From: Pseudomonas abieticivorans
GTDB taxonomy: Bacteria; Pseudomonadota; Gammaproteobacteria; Pseudomonadales; Pseudomonadaceae
Direction: 5' to 3'
Assembly (NCBI RefSeq): GCF_023509015.1
Contig: NZ_CP094975.1
Coordinates: 5,573,501 to 5,637,500, forward strand
Length of the DNA: 64,000 bases
The notes under the pieces are model-generated. The model saw nothing but the letters and a program-made list of their open reading frames with translations, was not told the origin of the DNA and made no database searches. This document shows, piece by piece, positions 44,108-53,122 of the stretch. A program made the position numbers and the translations under genes. Position 1 is the first letter of the stretch; the number at the start of each line of letters is the position of its first letter.

Positions 44108-44890
44108 TTACACGCCCAAACTCTCGATATCCCGCGCCAACCGCTCAAGCTCGAACGCCAACGACCCCTTGAGCGTCTCTTCGCTCAATTCGTACAACGG
44201 CGCACCGCAGGTCAGCGCCATGATGCTGCCGTCGGCCAGGCGCAACGGTACACCCGCCGCGATCACGTTGCGGTCCCAGTCACCCAGGGAGAGGCAAAAA
44301 CCTTGTTGCTGATACTCCACGAACGCTTCTTGCAGCGACGCCAGCATCGGCGGCCAGTCTTCGGCGTGGCGCGCCTCCAGGGCGCTGAGCAGGTGGGCGC
44401 GCTCCTTGGCCGGGGTCGCGGCCAAAAAAGCCCGGCCTGCCGAGGTGCTGGCCAGGGGCAGGCGCACGCCGGCGTCCATGCGCAGGGTGGCGACTTCCAC
44501 CGGGCGGCAGTTCTCGACGTAGATCATCGCCAGGCGGTCGCGGCAGGTCAGGCCCACGGTGGTGTGGGTGCGCTTGGCGAAGGCGTCCATGTACGGCTTG
44601 GCCAGTTGCCGCACGCGCAGGTTGGACACGTAGGCATAGCCCAGGGCCAACACGCCGGAGTCCAACTGGTATTTCTCGTGCTGCGCCGCGTAGCTCAGGT
44701 AGCCGAGCTGGGTCAGGGTGTAGGTCATGCGCGACACAGTGGCCTTGGGCAGGCCGGTCAGGCGCGAGATTTCCTGGTTGCCCAGCACCACCGAGCCGTT
44801 GGTAAAGGCCCGCAGCACTTCAAGGCCCCGGCCCAGGGCCTCGACGAACTTGCGATCCTTGGGCAGGGGGAGGTTTTCGTCAGCGCTCAT
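44108..44890 (-). CDS. IclR-family regulator
   Basis: 260-aa regulator: N-terminal winged helix (about residues 15-75, with ISRLTGLPKATVSRMTYTL), then an IclR effector domain (about 95-255). It resembles the PcaR/PobR branch that controls aromatic and acyl acid catabolism. It is divergent from the acyl-CoA ligase and convergent with the beta-oxidation operon, so it likely controls both. Start ATG is 75 bp from that of the ligase. Confidence 0.87.
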   Translation of the reverse strand: MSADENLPLPKDRKFVEALGRGLEVLRAFTNGSVVLGNQEISRLTGLPKATVSRMTYTLTQLGYLSYAAQHEKYQLDSGVLALGYAYVSNLRVRQLAKPYMDAFAKRTHTTVGLTCRDRLAMIYVENCRPVEVATLRMDAGVRLPLASTSAGRAFLAATPAKERAHLLSALEARHAEDWPPMLASLQEAFVEYQQQGFCLSLGDWDRNVIAAGVPLRLADGSIMALTCGAPLYELSEETLKGSLAFELERLARDIESLGV

Positions 44891-44964
44891 GAATGTTCCG
44901 AGAATTAGGATCGGGTGAAGCGACAGTTTCGCACACTAAAACAATAATCCGCTGGGAGAAATGC

Positions 44965-46521
44965 ATGGTTGATTCTGCACTGTCTTACACTGAACGTTAC
45001 CTGCGCGAACACCGCCTGGAAAACGTCTTCGACCTGCTGGACCGCGCCGTGGCCCAGCACCCCGAGCGGCTGGCCTTTTCCTGTGGCGACCAGGCCCTGA
45101 CCTTTCGCCAACTGCACCAACGCGCCGATGCGTTCGCCCGCTACCTGCGTCATGGGTTGGGGCTGCAAGCCGGCGAGCGGCTGGCGGTGCAACTGGCCAA
45201 CGGCCTGGAATACCCGGTGGCGGCGTTCGGTGCGCTCAAGGCCGGCATCGTGCTGGTCAACACCAACCCGCATTACACCCGCACCGAAGCCACCCACCAG
45301 TTCCGCGACTCCGGTGCCCGGGCCATCCTGCTGATGCCCAGCCTGTTGCCGGCCTTGCAGGCGTTGCAAGCTGACACCCAGATCGAGCACGTGATGCTCA
45401 CCGGCGCCGATTTCGAGGCATTGCTGCGGGCCGGCGCCGAACTGCCGGTGCTGCCCAGCGTGCGCGTGGCGCAGCAACTGGCGCTGTTGCAGTACACCGG
45501 TGGCACCACGGGGCTGTCCAAAGGCGCGATGCTCACCCATCACGGCTTGATCTCTAACGTGGTGCAAACCCTGGAGCTGTTTTTGCGGCCGGGGCTGGTG
45601 GAGCCTGAAACCGACATCCGCATCGCGCCGTTGCCGCTGTACCACATCATGGCCTTTGCCACCAACTGCCTGAGTTCGGTGGGCATGGGCCTGCACACGG
45701 TGTTCATCGCCAATGGCCGCGACCTGGGGCAGGTGATCGGTGCCATGAAACGCCATCGCTTCAGCCTGCTCAGCGGCATCAACACGCTGTTCGTCGGGCT
45801 GATGAACCACCCTGAGTTCAACAGCATCGACTTCTCGGCCCTGCGTTGGGTGACCTCGGGCGGGGCGCCGCTCAACAGTGAGGTGGGCCGGCGCTGGGAA
45901 GCGCTGACCGGTGCGCCGATCCGCGAGGGCTATGGCCTGACCGAAGCGTCGCCGGTGGTGACCACTTCCACCAGCCTGAGCCCGCACCGCGAGGGTTACA
46001 TCGGCCTGGCGCTGGTCGACACCGAACTGCGCACCGTGGACGACGACGGCCAGGACACCGCCGCCGAGGTGCCTGGCGAGTTGTGGATTCGCGGCCCGCA
46101 GGTAATGCAGGGTTACTGGCAGCGGCCTGAAGACACCGCTCAAACGTTGACGGCGGACGGCTGGCTGAAAACCGGCGACATCGCGGTGATCGACGCCGAC
46201 GGCTTCGTCAAGATCGTCGACCGCAAGAAGGACATGATTTTGGTGTCGGGCTTCAACGTGTTCCCCAATGAAATCGAGGACGCGGTGATGCGCCACCCGG
46301 GCGTGCGCGAAGCCATGGCGATCGGTGTGCCAGACACGCTCAAGGGTGAGTCGGTGAAGCTGTTCGTGTGCCGCAACGACCCGGCGCTCACCGCCGAGGC
46401 GCTGCTGCTGCATTGCCGCGAGTACCTGACCGGCTACAAGGTGCCCAGCTTCGTTGAGTTTCGCGACGACCTGCCCAAGAGCTCAGTGGGCAAGCTATTG
46501 CGCCGCGCCTTGCGCGAATAG
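44965..46521 (+). CDS. Acyl-CoA synthetase (AMP-binding; PimA/FadD-like)
   Basis: 518-aa ATP-dependent acyl-CoA ligase. The AMP-binding P-loop-like motif LQYTGGTTGLSKGAML (about residue 180) and the later GYGLTEASPVV, GELWIRGPQVMQGYW, TGDIAVIDADGFVKIVDRKKDM and C-terminal Lys (SSVGKLLRR) are all present. GGGAG precedes the ATG at 44965. Activation of a medium-chain or dicarboxylic acid would feed the adjacent dehydrogenases and hydratase; the acid itself is not known. The short N-terminus argues against a membrane-bound long-chain FadD. Confidence 0.86.
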   Translation: MVDSALSYTERYLREHRLENVFDLLDRAVAQHPERLAFSCGDQALTFRQLHQRADAFARYLRHGLGLQAGERLAVQLANGLEYPVAAFGALKAGIVLVNTNPHYTRTEATHQFRDSGARAILLMPSLLPALQALQADTQIEHVMLTGADFEALLRAGAELPVLPSVRVAQQLALLQYTGGTTGLSKGAMLTHHGLISNVVQTLELFLRPGLVEPETDIRIAPLPLYHIMAFATNCLSSVGMGLHTVFIANGRDLGQVIGAMKRHRFSLLSGINTLFVGLMNHPEFNSIDFSALRWVTSGGAPLNSEVGRRWEALTGAPIREGYGLTEASPVVTTSTSLSPHREGYIGLALVDTELRTVDDDGQDTAAEVPGELWIRGPQVMQGYWQRPEDTAQTLTADGWLKTGDIAVIDADGFVKIVDRKKDMILVSGFNVFPNEIEDAVMRHPGVREAMAIGVPDTLKGESVKLFVCRNDPALTAEALLLHCREYLTGYKVPSFVEFRDDLPKSSVGKLLRRALRE

Positions 46522-46556
46522 CCCCTTGGCGGTATGCCTGACTCACTGCAGTGAGT

Positions 46557-46798
46557 CTTTTCGCGGATAAATCCGCTCCTACAGGCATCGCACGTCCCTG
46601 GGGATTATGACCTTCTGTAGGAGCATCCGCGAAAGTCGCGCCGCGGTGTGCCTGATTCATTGCGGTGGTCCTTTCGCGGATAAATCCGCTCCTACAGGCA
46701 TCGCACGTCCCTGGGGATTGTGACCTTCTGTAGGAGCATCCGCGAAAGTCGCGCCGCGGTGTGCCTGATTCATTGCGGTGGTCTTTTCGCGGATGCGC
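46557..46798. repeat. Tandem REP array, 113-bp period
   Basis: TTCGCGGATAAATCCGCTCC plus ...GGCATCGCACGTCCCTGGGGATT recurs at 46561 and 46674 (113-bp step), each copy followed by TAGGAGCATCCGCGAAAGTCGCGCC. A third truncated half (TTCGCGGATGCGCCTAC) ends at the LacI gene. It fills the whole gap between the ligase and LacI genes, leaving the LacI stop codon within the last REP half. Confidence 0.9.
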
Positions 46799-47860
46799 CT
46801 ACAGAACGGCGCGGGTGCTTTCGCGCACGATCAACTCAAAACCCAAATCGACGGTTTCGGGTTCTGCGGGCAGGGTGCCGGTTTCGATCCAGTTCAGCAG
46901 CCGGGTGGCCACCGTGCGGCCGATTTCCAAGGGGTAGGGGCGTACTGTGGTCAGGCGTGGGGCGCTGAGTTTGCTCAGGGGCAAGTCGCCGAAACCGGCA
47001 ATCGCCAGTTGGCCCGGCACCTCGATACCCCGGCGCCGTGCCTCAAACAGCGCGCCAATGGCCAGCACGTCGTTGGAGCAACACAGGCCCTGCGGCTGGT
47101 CGCCATTGAGCGCCAATTGATCGAACACCTGGGTCAGCACGGCCTCGGACGTGCTTTCTTCCAAGGCAATCACGGTGGCGCTGCAACTCTGTTGTGCCAG
47201 CCAGGCGCTGAAGCCTTCGGCCCGCTTGCGGGCGCGGTGGTCCAGGTGCATGCGTGCGCCCACGTAGGTGAAGTGCCGCAGCCCCAAACCGTGCAAATGC
47301 TCGGCCAGCGCGGCGCCCACGTGTTCGTGGAAAAAACCCACCTGCAGGTGGAAGGGGGCGTCGCCCAACTCCCACATTTGCGCCACGGGGATGCCGGTGG
47401 CTTCCAGCATCGCCCGCGCCCCTTGGTGCTGGTTACCGGTCAGCACCAACGCCGCTGGCGACCAGGACAGGTGCGCGCGCATCAATTCAAGTTCGCGCTC
47501 GGGGTCGTAGTTGCTGTTGCTGATCAGCAGTTGATAACCCTTGGCTTCGAACACGTCCTGCATCGCCTGCAGGGTCTCGGAAAAGAAGGCGTTGATCATC
47601 GAGGGCACGATCACCGCCACCGCCCGGCTGTGGGAGGCGGCCAGGGCGCCGGCCAGGCGGTTGACGGTGTAGCCGGTCTCTTCGATGGCCGCGCGGATGC
47701 GCTCGGCACGTTTGCTGGAGACGGCCTCGGGGTCGCGCAAAAACAGTGAAACGGTGCTGGGCGAGACCTTGGCCCGTTCGGCGACGACGTCCATGGTGAC
47801 GCGATTGCCCTTGCGACGGCCCAGATTGAGGTTGGCCACGGTGGCCGGCAAGTCGCTCAT
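46799..47860 (-). CDS. LacI-family regulator of the sulfoquinovose-type cluster
   Basis: 353-aa LacI/GalR repressor. The HTH VTMDVVAERAKVSPSTVSLFLR (about residues 21-43) and hinge NRLAGALAASHSR precede a ligand-binding domain with LLISNSNYDPERELELM and LCCSNDVLAIGALFEARR. The ATG at 47860 has GAGGA six bases before it; the frame extends further upstream without support. Divergent from the symporter-glycosidase operon; two CG-centred palindromes occupy the shared region, consistent with repression of the operon and autoregulation. The inducer is presumably the sugar handled by the operon. Confidence 0.85.
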   Translation of the reverse strand: MSDLPATVANLNLGRRKGNRVTMDVVAERAKVSPSTVSLFLRDPEAVSSKRAERIRAAIEETGYTVNRLAGALAASHSRAVAVIVPSMINAFFSETLQAMQDVFEAKGYQLLISNSNYDPERELELMRAHLSWSPAALVLTGNQHQGARAMLEATGIPVAQMWELGDAPFHLQVGFFHEHVGAALAEHLHGLGLRHFTYVGARMHLDHRARKRAEGFSAWLAQQSCSATVIALEESTSEAVLTQVFDQLALNGDQPQGLCCSNDVLAIGALFEARRRGIEVPGQLAIAGFGDLPLSKLSAPRLTTVRPYPLEIGRTVATRLLNWIETGTLPAEPETVDLGFELIVRESTRAVL

Positions 47861-47980
47861 CTGTATCCTCGGGTGCAAAAGCTCAAGAGAATGGAAGCAG
47901 GGCGCGTTCAAGTCAATCACGAGTGCCGTTACCCCCCCCCAGATTTCGAAACCGAATAAAAGTGCGCGGGAAGCGAAGAA

Positions 47981-48002
47981 AAAATCGTAGCGCTACGATT
48001 TT
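47981..48002. promoter_or_regulatory. LacI-type operator O1 (perfect 22-bp palindrome)
   Basis: AAAATCGTAGC followed by its exact complement GCTACGATTTT. It ends in the T preceding the possible -35 TTGCTT (48001-48006). A CG-centred perfect palindrome beside a LacI-family gene is the classic operator form. Confidence 0.75.
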
Positions 48003-48026
48003 GCTTCGTTTATGCTCTTCCTGCAC

Positions 48027-48048
48027 AATTTAGCAGCGCTGCGATTTT
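48027..48048. promoter_or_regulatory. LacI-type operator O2 (imperfect)
   Basis: AATTTAGCAGC-GCTGCGATTTT: the right half matches O1 in 10 of 11 positions, the left in 7 of 11. Its centre is 46 bp from that of O1. A plausible promoter (TTGCTT, 17 bp, CACAAT) lies between the two, so O2 would cover the start site. Confidence 0.55.
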
Positions 48049-48091
48049 GTCAGGGCCGCTACCCAACCCCCGTTGGAGAACAACTATAAAA

Positions 48092-49849
48092 ATGAATACG
48101 TCCCTGTTTACCTTCCTCAGCATGCTGTTTTTCACAGGCCTGGTGGCGGCCATTTCCTGGTCGTTCACCCGCAAGGCCAAGGACGTGGGCGCCCACGGGT
48201 ACTTCATGGCCAGCGGTGGCCTCAATGGCTGGTTCATCGCCGGCTCCATGATGCTCACCAACCTGTCCATCGACCAATTGGTGGGCCTGAACGGTGACTC
48301 CTACGCGCACAACCTCAGCTCCATGGCCTGGGAGGCCACGGCGGCGGTGTCGACCATCGCCCTGGCGCTGTTTTTCTTGCCGCGTTACCTGCGCGGCGGT
48401 TTTTCGACGCTGCCCGAGTTCATCGAAAAGCGCTATGACGTGACTACCCGCCGGGTGGTCAGCGGGTTGATGGTGGCCACCTACACCCTGGTGCTGAACC
48501 CGGCCTCGCTTTACCTGGGGGCCATCACCTTCAACCAGATTTTCGACCTGCAAACCATTCTGGGCTGGTCGTACCCGGCGACCATTTCGCTGCTGATCGT
48601 CAGCACCGGGGTGATCGGTGCGGCCTACGCGGTACTGGGCGGCTTGCGGGCGGTGGCGGTGTCAGACACCATCAACGGCATCGGCCTGCTGGTGGTGGTC
48701 ATCCTGATCCCGATCATCGGCCTGTGGACCCTGGGCCACGGCGACGTGCTCAGCGGTGCCCAGACCATCATGCATGACACCCCCGAGAAGCTGAACGCCA
48801 TTGGCGGCCCGCAAGACAAGGTGCCCTTCGGCGCGCTGTTCACCGGGATGATCTTTGCCAACCTGTTCTACTGGTGCACCAACCAGGCCATCGTGCAAAA
48901 AAGCATGGCGGCCAAGAACCTGGCCGAAGGGCAGAAGGGCGTGTTGTTGTCCGGTTGCCTGAAACTGCTGGTGCCTTTGGCGATGTTGATGCCCGGTGTG
49001 ATCGCCTGGCACCTGTTTCGCGACCAGCCCCTGGCCAACTCGGACCTGGCCTACCCGGCGCTGGTGTCGGCACTGATGCCCTGGTGGATGAAAGGTTTCT
49101 TCGTGGCGGTGATCTTCGGCACGGTGATGAGCCACTTCAACGCCATCATCAACGGCACCGCGACGCTGCTCACCTATGACTTCTACAAGACCCTGCGGCC
49201 GTTGGCCGACGATGAGGCGCTGGTGCGCTTCGGCAAGCGGGTGAGCATCCTCGCCGCGCTGTTGTCGCTGGTGGTGGCGCCCTTGCTGATGTACGCGCCG
49301 GAAGGCATTTATGCGGTGCTGCGGCGCTTCACCGGGTTCTTCAACATGCCCATCATCGCGATCATGCTGTTCGGCTTTTTCAATGCCCGCGGCGGTGCCT
49401 TCCCGGCCAAGCTGGTGCTGGGCCTGCATGCGGTCTGCTACGCGGTGTTTGTGCTGGGTTTGAAGATCGACGTGCGCCTGGGCATCAGCTTCATCCATGT
49501 GATGGGCATCATGTTCGCCATTGAAATGCTGATCCTGATCGCCCTGCGCAAGCGCTTCGCCCGGGCCCAGCCTTATGTCGCCGTGGCGTCCAGCCGGTTG
49601 ATGGACCTGACGCCGTGGCGCCATGCCGCCAGCTTCAGCTACATGCTGGTGGCGGCGCTGGTGTCGATCTACCTGACCTTTTCCCCGCTGGGCGTGGCCA
49701 GTGCCACCGGACCCAGCTCTTGGTATGCGCCGCTGATGGCGAGCGTATGGGTGCTGGCCCTGGTGGCCGCCAACATCAGCCGTCGCCGCTGGCGCCTACG
49801 CGAAAACGCTGCCAAGCACACCCTGACAAACTGCGAGGTACATTCCTGA
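48092..49849 (+). CDS. Sodium:solute symporter (SSS family), likely sugar importer
   Basis: 585-aa inner-membrane Na+-coupled symporter with about fourteen helices. NLSIDQLVGLNGDSYAHNLSSMAWE (read in two parts, about residues 58-82) and GMIFANLFYWCTNQAIVQK (about residue 250) are SSS sugar-transporter signatures (SglT/SGLT-like). The next gene overlaps by one base (TGATG). As first gene of an operon with a sulfoquinovosidase-like enzyme, it probably imports sulfoquinovose or its glyceride rather than using the GPH-type YihO of E. coli. GGAG lies a rather long 12 bases before the ATG. Confidence 0.82.
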   Translation: MNTSLFTFLSMLFFTGLVAAISWSFTRKAKDVGAHGYFMASGGLNGWFIAGSMMLTNLSIDQLVGLNGDSYAHNLSSMAWEATAAVSTIALALFFLPRYLRGGFSTLPEFIEKRYDVTTRRVVSGLMVATYTLVLNPASLYLGAITFNQIFDLQTILGWSYPATISLLIVSTGVIGAAYAVLGGLRAVAVSDTINGIGLLVVVILIPIIGLWTLGHGDVLSGAQTIMHDTPEKLNAIGGPQDKVPFGALFTGMIFANLFYWCTNQAIVQKSMAAKNLAEGQKGVLLSGCLKLLVPLAMLMPGVIAWHLFRDQPLANSDLAYPALVSALMPWWMKGFFVAVIFGTVMSHFNAIINGTATLLTYDFYKTLRPLADDEALVRFGKRVSILAALLSLVVAPLLMYAPEGIYAVLRRFTGFFNMPIIAIMLFGFFNARGGAFPAKLVLGLHAVCYAVFVLGLKIDVRLGISFIHVMGIMFAIEMLILIALRKRFARAQPYVAVASSRLMDLTPWRHAASFSYMLVAALVSIYLTFSPLGVASATGPSSWYAPLMASVWVLALVAANISRRRWRLRENAAKHTLTNCEVHS

Positions 49850-51894
49850 TGACGTCTACAACTCCACTGGCCGCCGCACGGTTTGAACAGCTGGCAGGCT
49901 TGGTGCAACTGGTGGTGGGCGGCCGCGTGCTGTTTCGCCACGCTGAACACGCCCCGGCGCTGTTCGTGGGCCAGGGCGAGGCCGACATCAGCATGCAGCG
50001 CGGCAATTTCACCATCAACGACTACGTGCACGAACGGGTTGCCCTGCGCCATGCCTGGCTGGACCAGACAGGCACGCGCCTGGACCTGCGTGCCTGGGCC
50101 GATGGCCCGGTGATGCTCAGCCTGGCGCTTGAAGTACAGGGCACGGTGTTGCGCCTGGTGCCGCAGCAGGTCGATCCCTCGATCAACCGCCTGTGGCTGC
50201 GTGTGCCGGCGCTGGCCGATGAACACGTGTGGGGGTGCGGCGAGCAGATGTCCTACTTCGACCTGCGTGGCCGGCATTTCCCGCTGTGGACCTCGGAGCC
50301 GGGCGTGGGCCGTGACAAGTCGACCTGGCTGACCTTGCAGGCCGACAACGAAGCCAATGCCGGGGGGGATTACTACCACACCAACTACCCGCAGCCGACC
50401 TACGTGTCGTCGCAGCGCTATTGCCTGCATGCGGTCACCACGGCGTACGCCGATTTTGATTTCCGCCACGCGGGGTTTCACGAACTGCAGTTCTGGGCGG
50501 TGCCGCAGGCTTTCGAGTTTTTGCTGGCCGCTGACTTCGTCGATCTGGTGGGCCAGGTGTCCAGCCACTTCGGCCGCCAGCCGCGCTTGCCCGAGTGGGT
50601 GATGAACGGCGCGATCCTGGGTCTTAAAAATGGCCTGGAGCATGCTCAGGAACGCCTCGACCACGCGTTGGCGCAAGGCGTGCAGGTGAGTGCGTTGTGG
50701 TGCGAGGACTGGGAAGGCTTGCGCATCACCTCGTTCGGCAAACGCCTGTTCTGGGACTGGCAGTGGAACGCCTCGCGCTACCCGGATCACGCCGCCTGGG
50801 TGGCCAGCCTTGAGGCACAGGGCATTCGTTTCATGGGCTACGTGAACCCGTACCTGTGTAACGACGGGCCGTTGTTTCTGGAGGCGCAGGCGGCCGGCTA
50901 CCTGGCTACCCGCGTGGAAGGTGGTACCTACCTGGTGGATTTCGGCGAGTTCTTGTGTGGCGTGGTCGACTTCACGCTGCCGGCCGCCGCACAGTGGTTC
51001 GAGGAGCGCATCCTGCGTCGCGAAATGCTCGACAAAGGGCTGTCGGGCTGGATGGCCGACTTTGGTGAATACCTGCCGATCGACCTTAAGCTTGCCGGTG
51101 ACGCCGACCCGATGCTGGAGCACAACGCCTGGCCGGTGCGCTGGGCCCAGGTGAATGCGCGGGCGATTGCCGCCGCCGGCAAAACCGGCGACGCATTGTT
51201 TTTCATGCGCGCCGGCTACAGCGGTGTGCAACGCCATTGCCCGCTGCTGTGGGCCGGCGACCAGTCGGTCGATTTCAGCCGTCACGACGGCCTGCAAACG
51301 GTGATCTGCGGCGCATTGTCGTCGGGGTTGCTGGGCAATGCCTACCACCACAGCGACATCGGCGGCTACACCAGCCTGTACGGTAACTGCCGCACCGCCG
51401 AGTTGTTCCAGCGCTGGGCCGAGATGGCGGTGTTCACCCCGGTGATGCGCACCCACGAAGGCAACCGCCCGGACCAGAACCTGCAGTTTTGGCAAGACGC
51501 CGACACCTGTGCGCATTTTGCCCGCATGACCCGGCTGTACGTGGGCCTGCGGCCCTACCTGCACAGCCTGGTCACCGAGGCCGAGGCGACGGGCCTGCCC
51601 TTGCAGCGCCCGCTGTTCGTGCACTACGACGCCGACCCCCACACCTATGGCATCCAGGACCAGTACCTGTACGGCCGCGACTTGCTGGTCGCGCCGGTGC
51701 ACGCCGAAGGGCAGGGCCAATGGTCGGCCTACCTGCCACTGGGGGACACCTGGCAGCACCTGTGGAGTGCCGAGCGCCACGAAGGCGGCCAGCGGGTCAG
51801 CGTGGCCGCACCACTGGGCCAGCCCCCGGTGTTCATCCGCGTGGGCAGCAGCTGGCAGGGCCTGTTCGAATCGCTGGCCGGCGACATGCCATGA
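49849..51894 (+). CDS. yihQ: GH31 sulfoquinovosidase (YihQ-like, K/E type)
   Basis: 681-aa glycoside hydrolase family 31 enzyme that should release sulfoquinovose from its alpha-glycosides. The nucleophile is Asp404 (MADFGEYLP) and the acid/base Asp471 (WAGDQSVDF), equivalent to D405 and D472 of E. coli YihQ. The sulfonate-binding Arg, Trp and Tyr are present as R299 and W302 (SFGKRLFW) and Y507 (HHSDIGGYTS). The co-varying pair is Lys260 (LGLKNG) and Glu286 (CEDWEG), the arrangement described for the Agrobacterium enzyme (K245/E270), not the Q262/Q288 pair of E. coli. No signal peptide, so it acts in the cytoplasm after import. Residue mapping is from memory of those proteins. Confidence 0.85.
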   Translation: MTSTTPLAAARFEQLAGLVQLVVGGRVLFRHAEHAPALFVGQGEADISMQRGNFTINDYVHERVALRHAWLDQTGTRLDLRAWADGPVMLSLALEVQGTVLRLVPQQVDPSINRLWLRVPALADEHVWGCGEQMSYFDLRGRHFPLWTSEPGVGRDKSTWLTLQADNEANAGGDYYHTNYPQPTYVSSQRYCLHAVTTAYADFDFRHAGFHELQFWAVPQAFEFLLAADFVDLVGQVSSHFGRQPRLPEWVMNGAILGLKNGLEHAQERLDHALAQGVQVSALWCEDWEGLRITSFGKRLFWDWQWNASRYPDHAAWVASLEAQGIRFMGYVNPYLCNDGPLFLEAQAAGYLATRVEGGTYLVDFGEFLCGVVDFTLPAAAQWFEERILRREMLDKGLSGWMADFGEYLPIDLKLAGDADPMLEHNAWPVRWAQVNARAIAAAGKTGDALFFMRAGYSGVQRHCPLLWAGDQSVDFSRHDGLQTVICGALSSGLLGNAYHHSDIGGYTSLYGNCRTAELFQRWAEMAVFTPVMRTHEGNRPDQNLQFWQDADTCAHFARMTRLYVGLRPYLHSLVTEAEATGLPLQRPLFVHYDADPHTYGIQDQYLYGRDLLVAPVHAEGQGQWSAYLPLGDTWQHLWSAERHEGGQRVSVAAPLGQPPVFIRVGSSWQGLFESLAGDMP

Positions 51895-52005
51895 GTTGAC
51901 CTCAAGCCCCGTTCCTGCAAAGGGTCGAGCGCTTCCCCAGCGCCGGCGCGTGGGGCTCTTTGCGCCTGTAAATCGTCACTGCCCGTATTACTTGAGTAAG
52001 CGAAC

Positions 52006-53115
52006 ATGAATAACAAAAACTATCGCTTTGCTGCTTTCGCCTTGTCCGCCAGCCTGGCCAGCACCGCCTATGCCGACCCACCCGTGGTGTTCAAGGCCGG
52101 CAATTTCGTGATCAACCCCTATGGCATCCTTGACCTGTCGCTGCAGGGCGGCAAGTTCACCGACGACCACCCGGGCCACACCATGGTGTCGGACGGTAAC
52201 CTGCAAGCTTCGCGCATTGGCCTGAAAATCGATTACCTGTTGGGCGACAGCGGCTACATGCTGCGTGCCTTCGGCGAGCGCGGGCTGGTGCTGCGCAACC
52301 TCTGGCGCACCGGTTACAACGAGGGCAAGATCTCCACCAACCGTGGCTACGGCGCCGGTGTGGCCGGGCCGTTCGGCTCGGTGGACATAGGCAGCCTGTA
52401 CATGCCGATCTACTGGGTGTTCCTGGATTCCGACGTGGCGCTGTATGGCTTGTCGAACATGGCCTCGATCATGAGCCTGGAACATACCACTACCTTGGGC
52501 AAAAGCGGCACCGGCGGCTTCTATGACACCACCGTGCGCTACCGGTCGCCCGAGGTGCATGGCTTCTCGACCGAGCTGGGCTATTCCTATGGCAACTCCA
52601 GTGTCGAGGATGGCCCCAACCAGAATCGCACCACTGGCTTGAACCTGCGTTATCGCAATGGCGATACCAAACTGGGTTACGGCTTCAACCACCACGACTC
52701 GGCGCCCTCCTTGACCACCGGCGAACTCTACAGCCAGGACACCCATGTGCTCAGCGGCACTGCGCGTTTGGGTGGCGTACTGTGGGGCGCCAACTACGTG
52801 TACTCCAAGCGCGACACCGACGCGCGCTGGTTTGCCTCGGCGCAAATGGTCAATGCGCGCATCACCTTCGGGCCTGGCGACGTGACCCTGGGCGTGTCGC
52901 ACCGTATCGAAGCCGAAGGCGCGCGGGCGTGGGCCACCCATGCCGGTTACCTGTATTCGCTGAACACCAACACGCAGCTGTATACCTACGTGTCGCACAT
53001 CGTCAATAACGGTGACTCTACCCAGGGCTTCGCGCTGCTGAGCGAAAGTTACCCCAGCGTGCCCAAGGGTTATGACCCGTGGGCCATGACGGTAGGTATT
53101 CGATGGGGCTTCTAG
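52006..53115 (+). CDS. Outer-membrane porin (general trimeric type)
   Basis: 369-aa porin: signal peptide about residues 1-23 (ending STAYA), alternating beta-strands, and the terminal Phe (IRWGF) required for outer-membrane assembly. It contains the early GILDLSLQGG and DNLQASRIGLK-like segment typical of Gram-negative porins of the porin_4 group, rather than the longer OprD type. It lies inside the glycosidase operon 111 bp after it, so it probably admits the same sugar. The ribosome site is weak. Confidence 0.8.
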   Translation: MNNKNYRFAAFALSASLASTAYADPPVVFKAGNFVINPYGILDLSLQGGKFTDDHPGHTMVSDGNLQASRIGLKIDYLLGDSGYMLRAFGERGLVLRNLWRTGYNEGKISTNRGYGAGVAGPFGSVDIGSLYMPIYWVFLDSDVALYGLSNMASIMSLEHTTTLGKSGTGGFYDTTVRYRSPEVHGFSTELGYSYGNSSVEDGPNQNRTTGLNLRYRNGDTKLGYGFNHHDSAPSLTTGELYSQDTHVLSGTARLGGVLWGANYVYSKRDTDARWFASAQMVNARITFGPGDVTLGVSHRIEAEGARAWATHAGYLYSLNTNTQLYTYVSHIVNNGDSTQGFALLSESYPSVPKGYDPWAMTVGIRWGF

Positions 53116-53122
53116 GCTGAAT

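Noticed and set aside
49669..51780. Open frame of about 700 codons antisense to the sulfoquinovosidase gene
   Set aside because: Third-position GC artefact; the sense strand carries all catalytic motifs.
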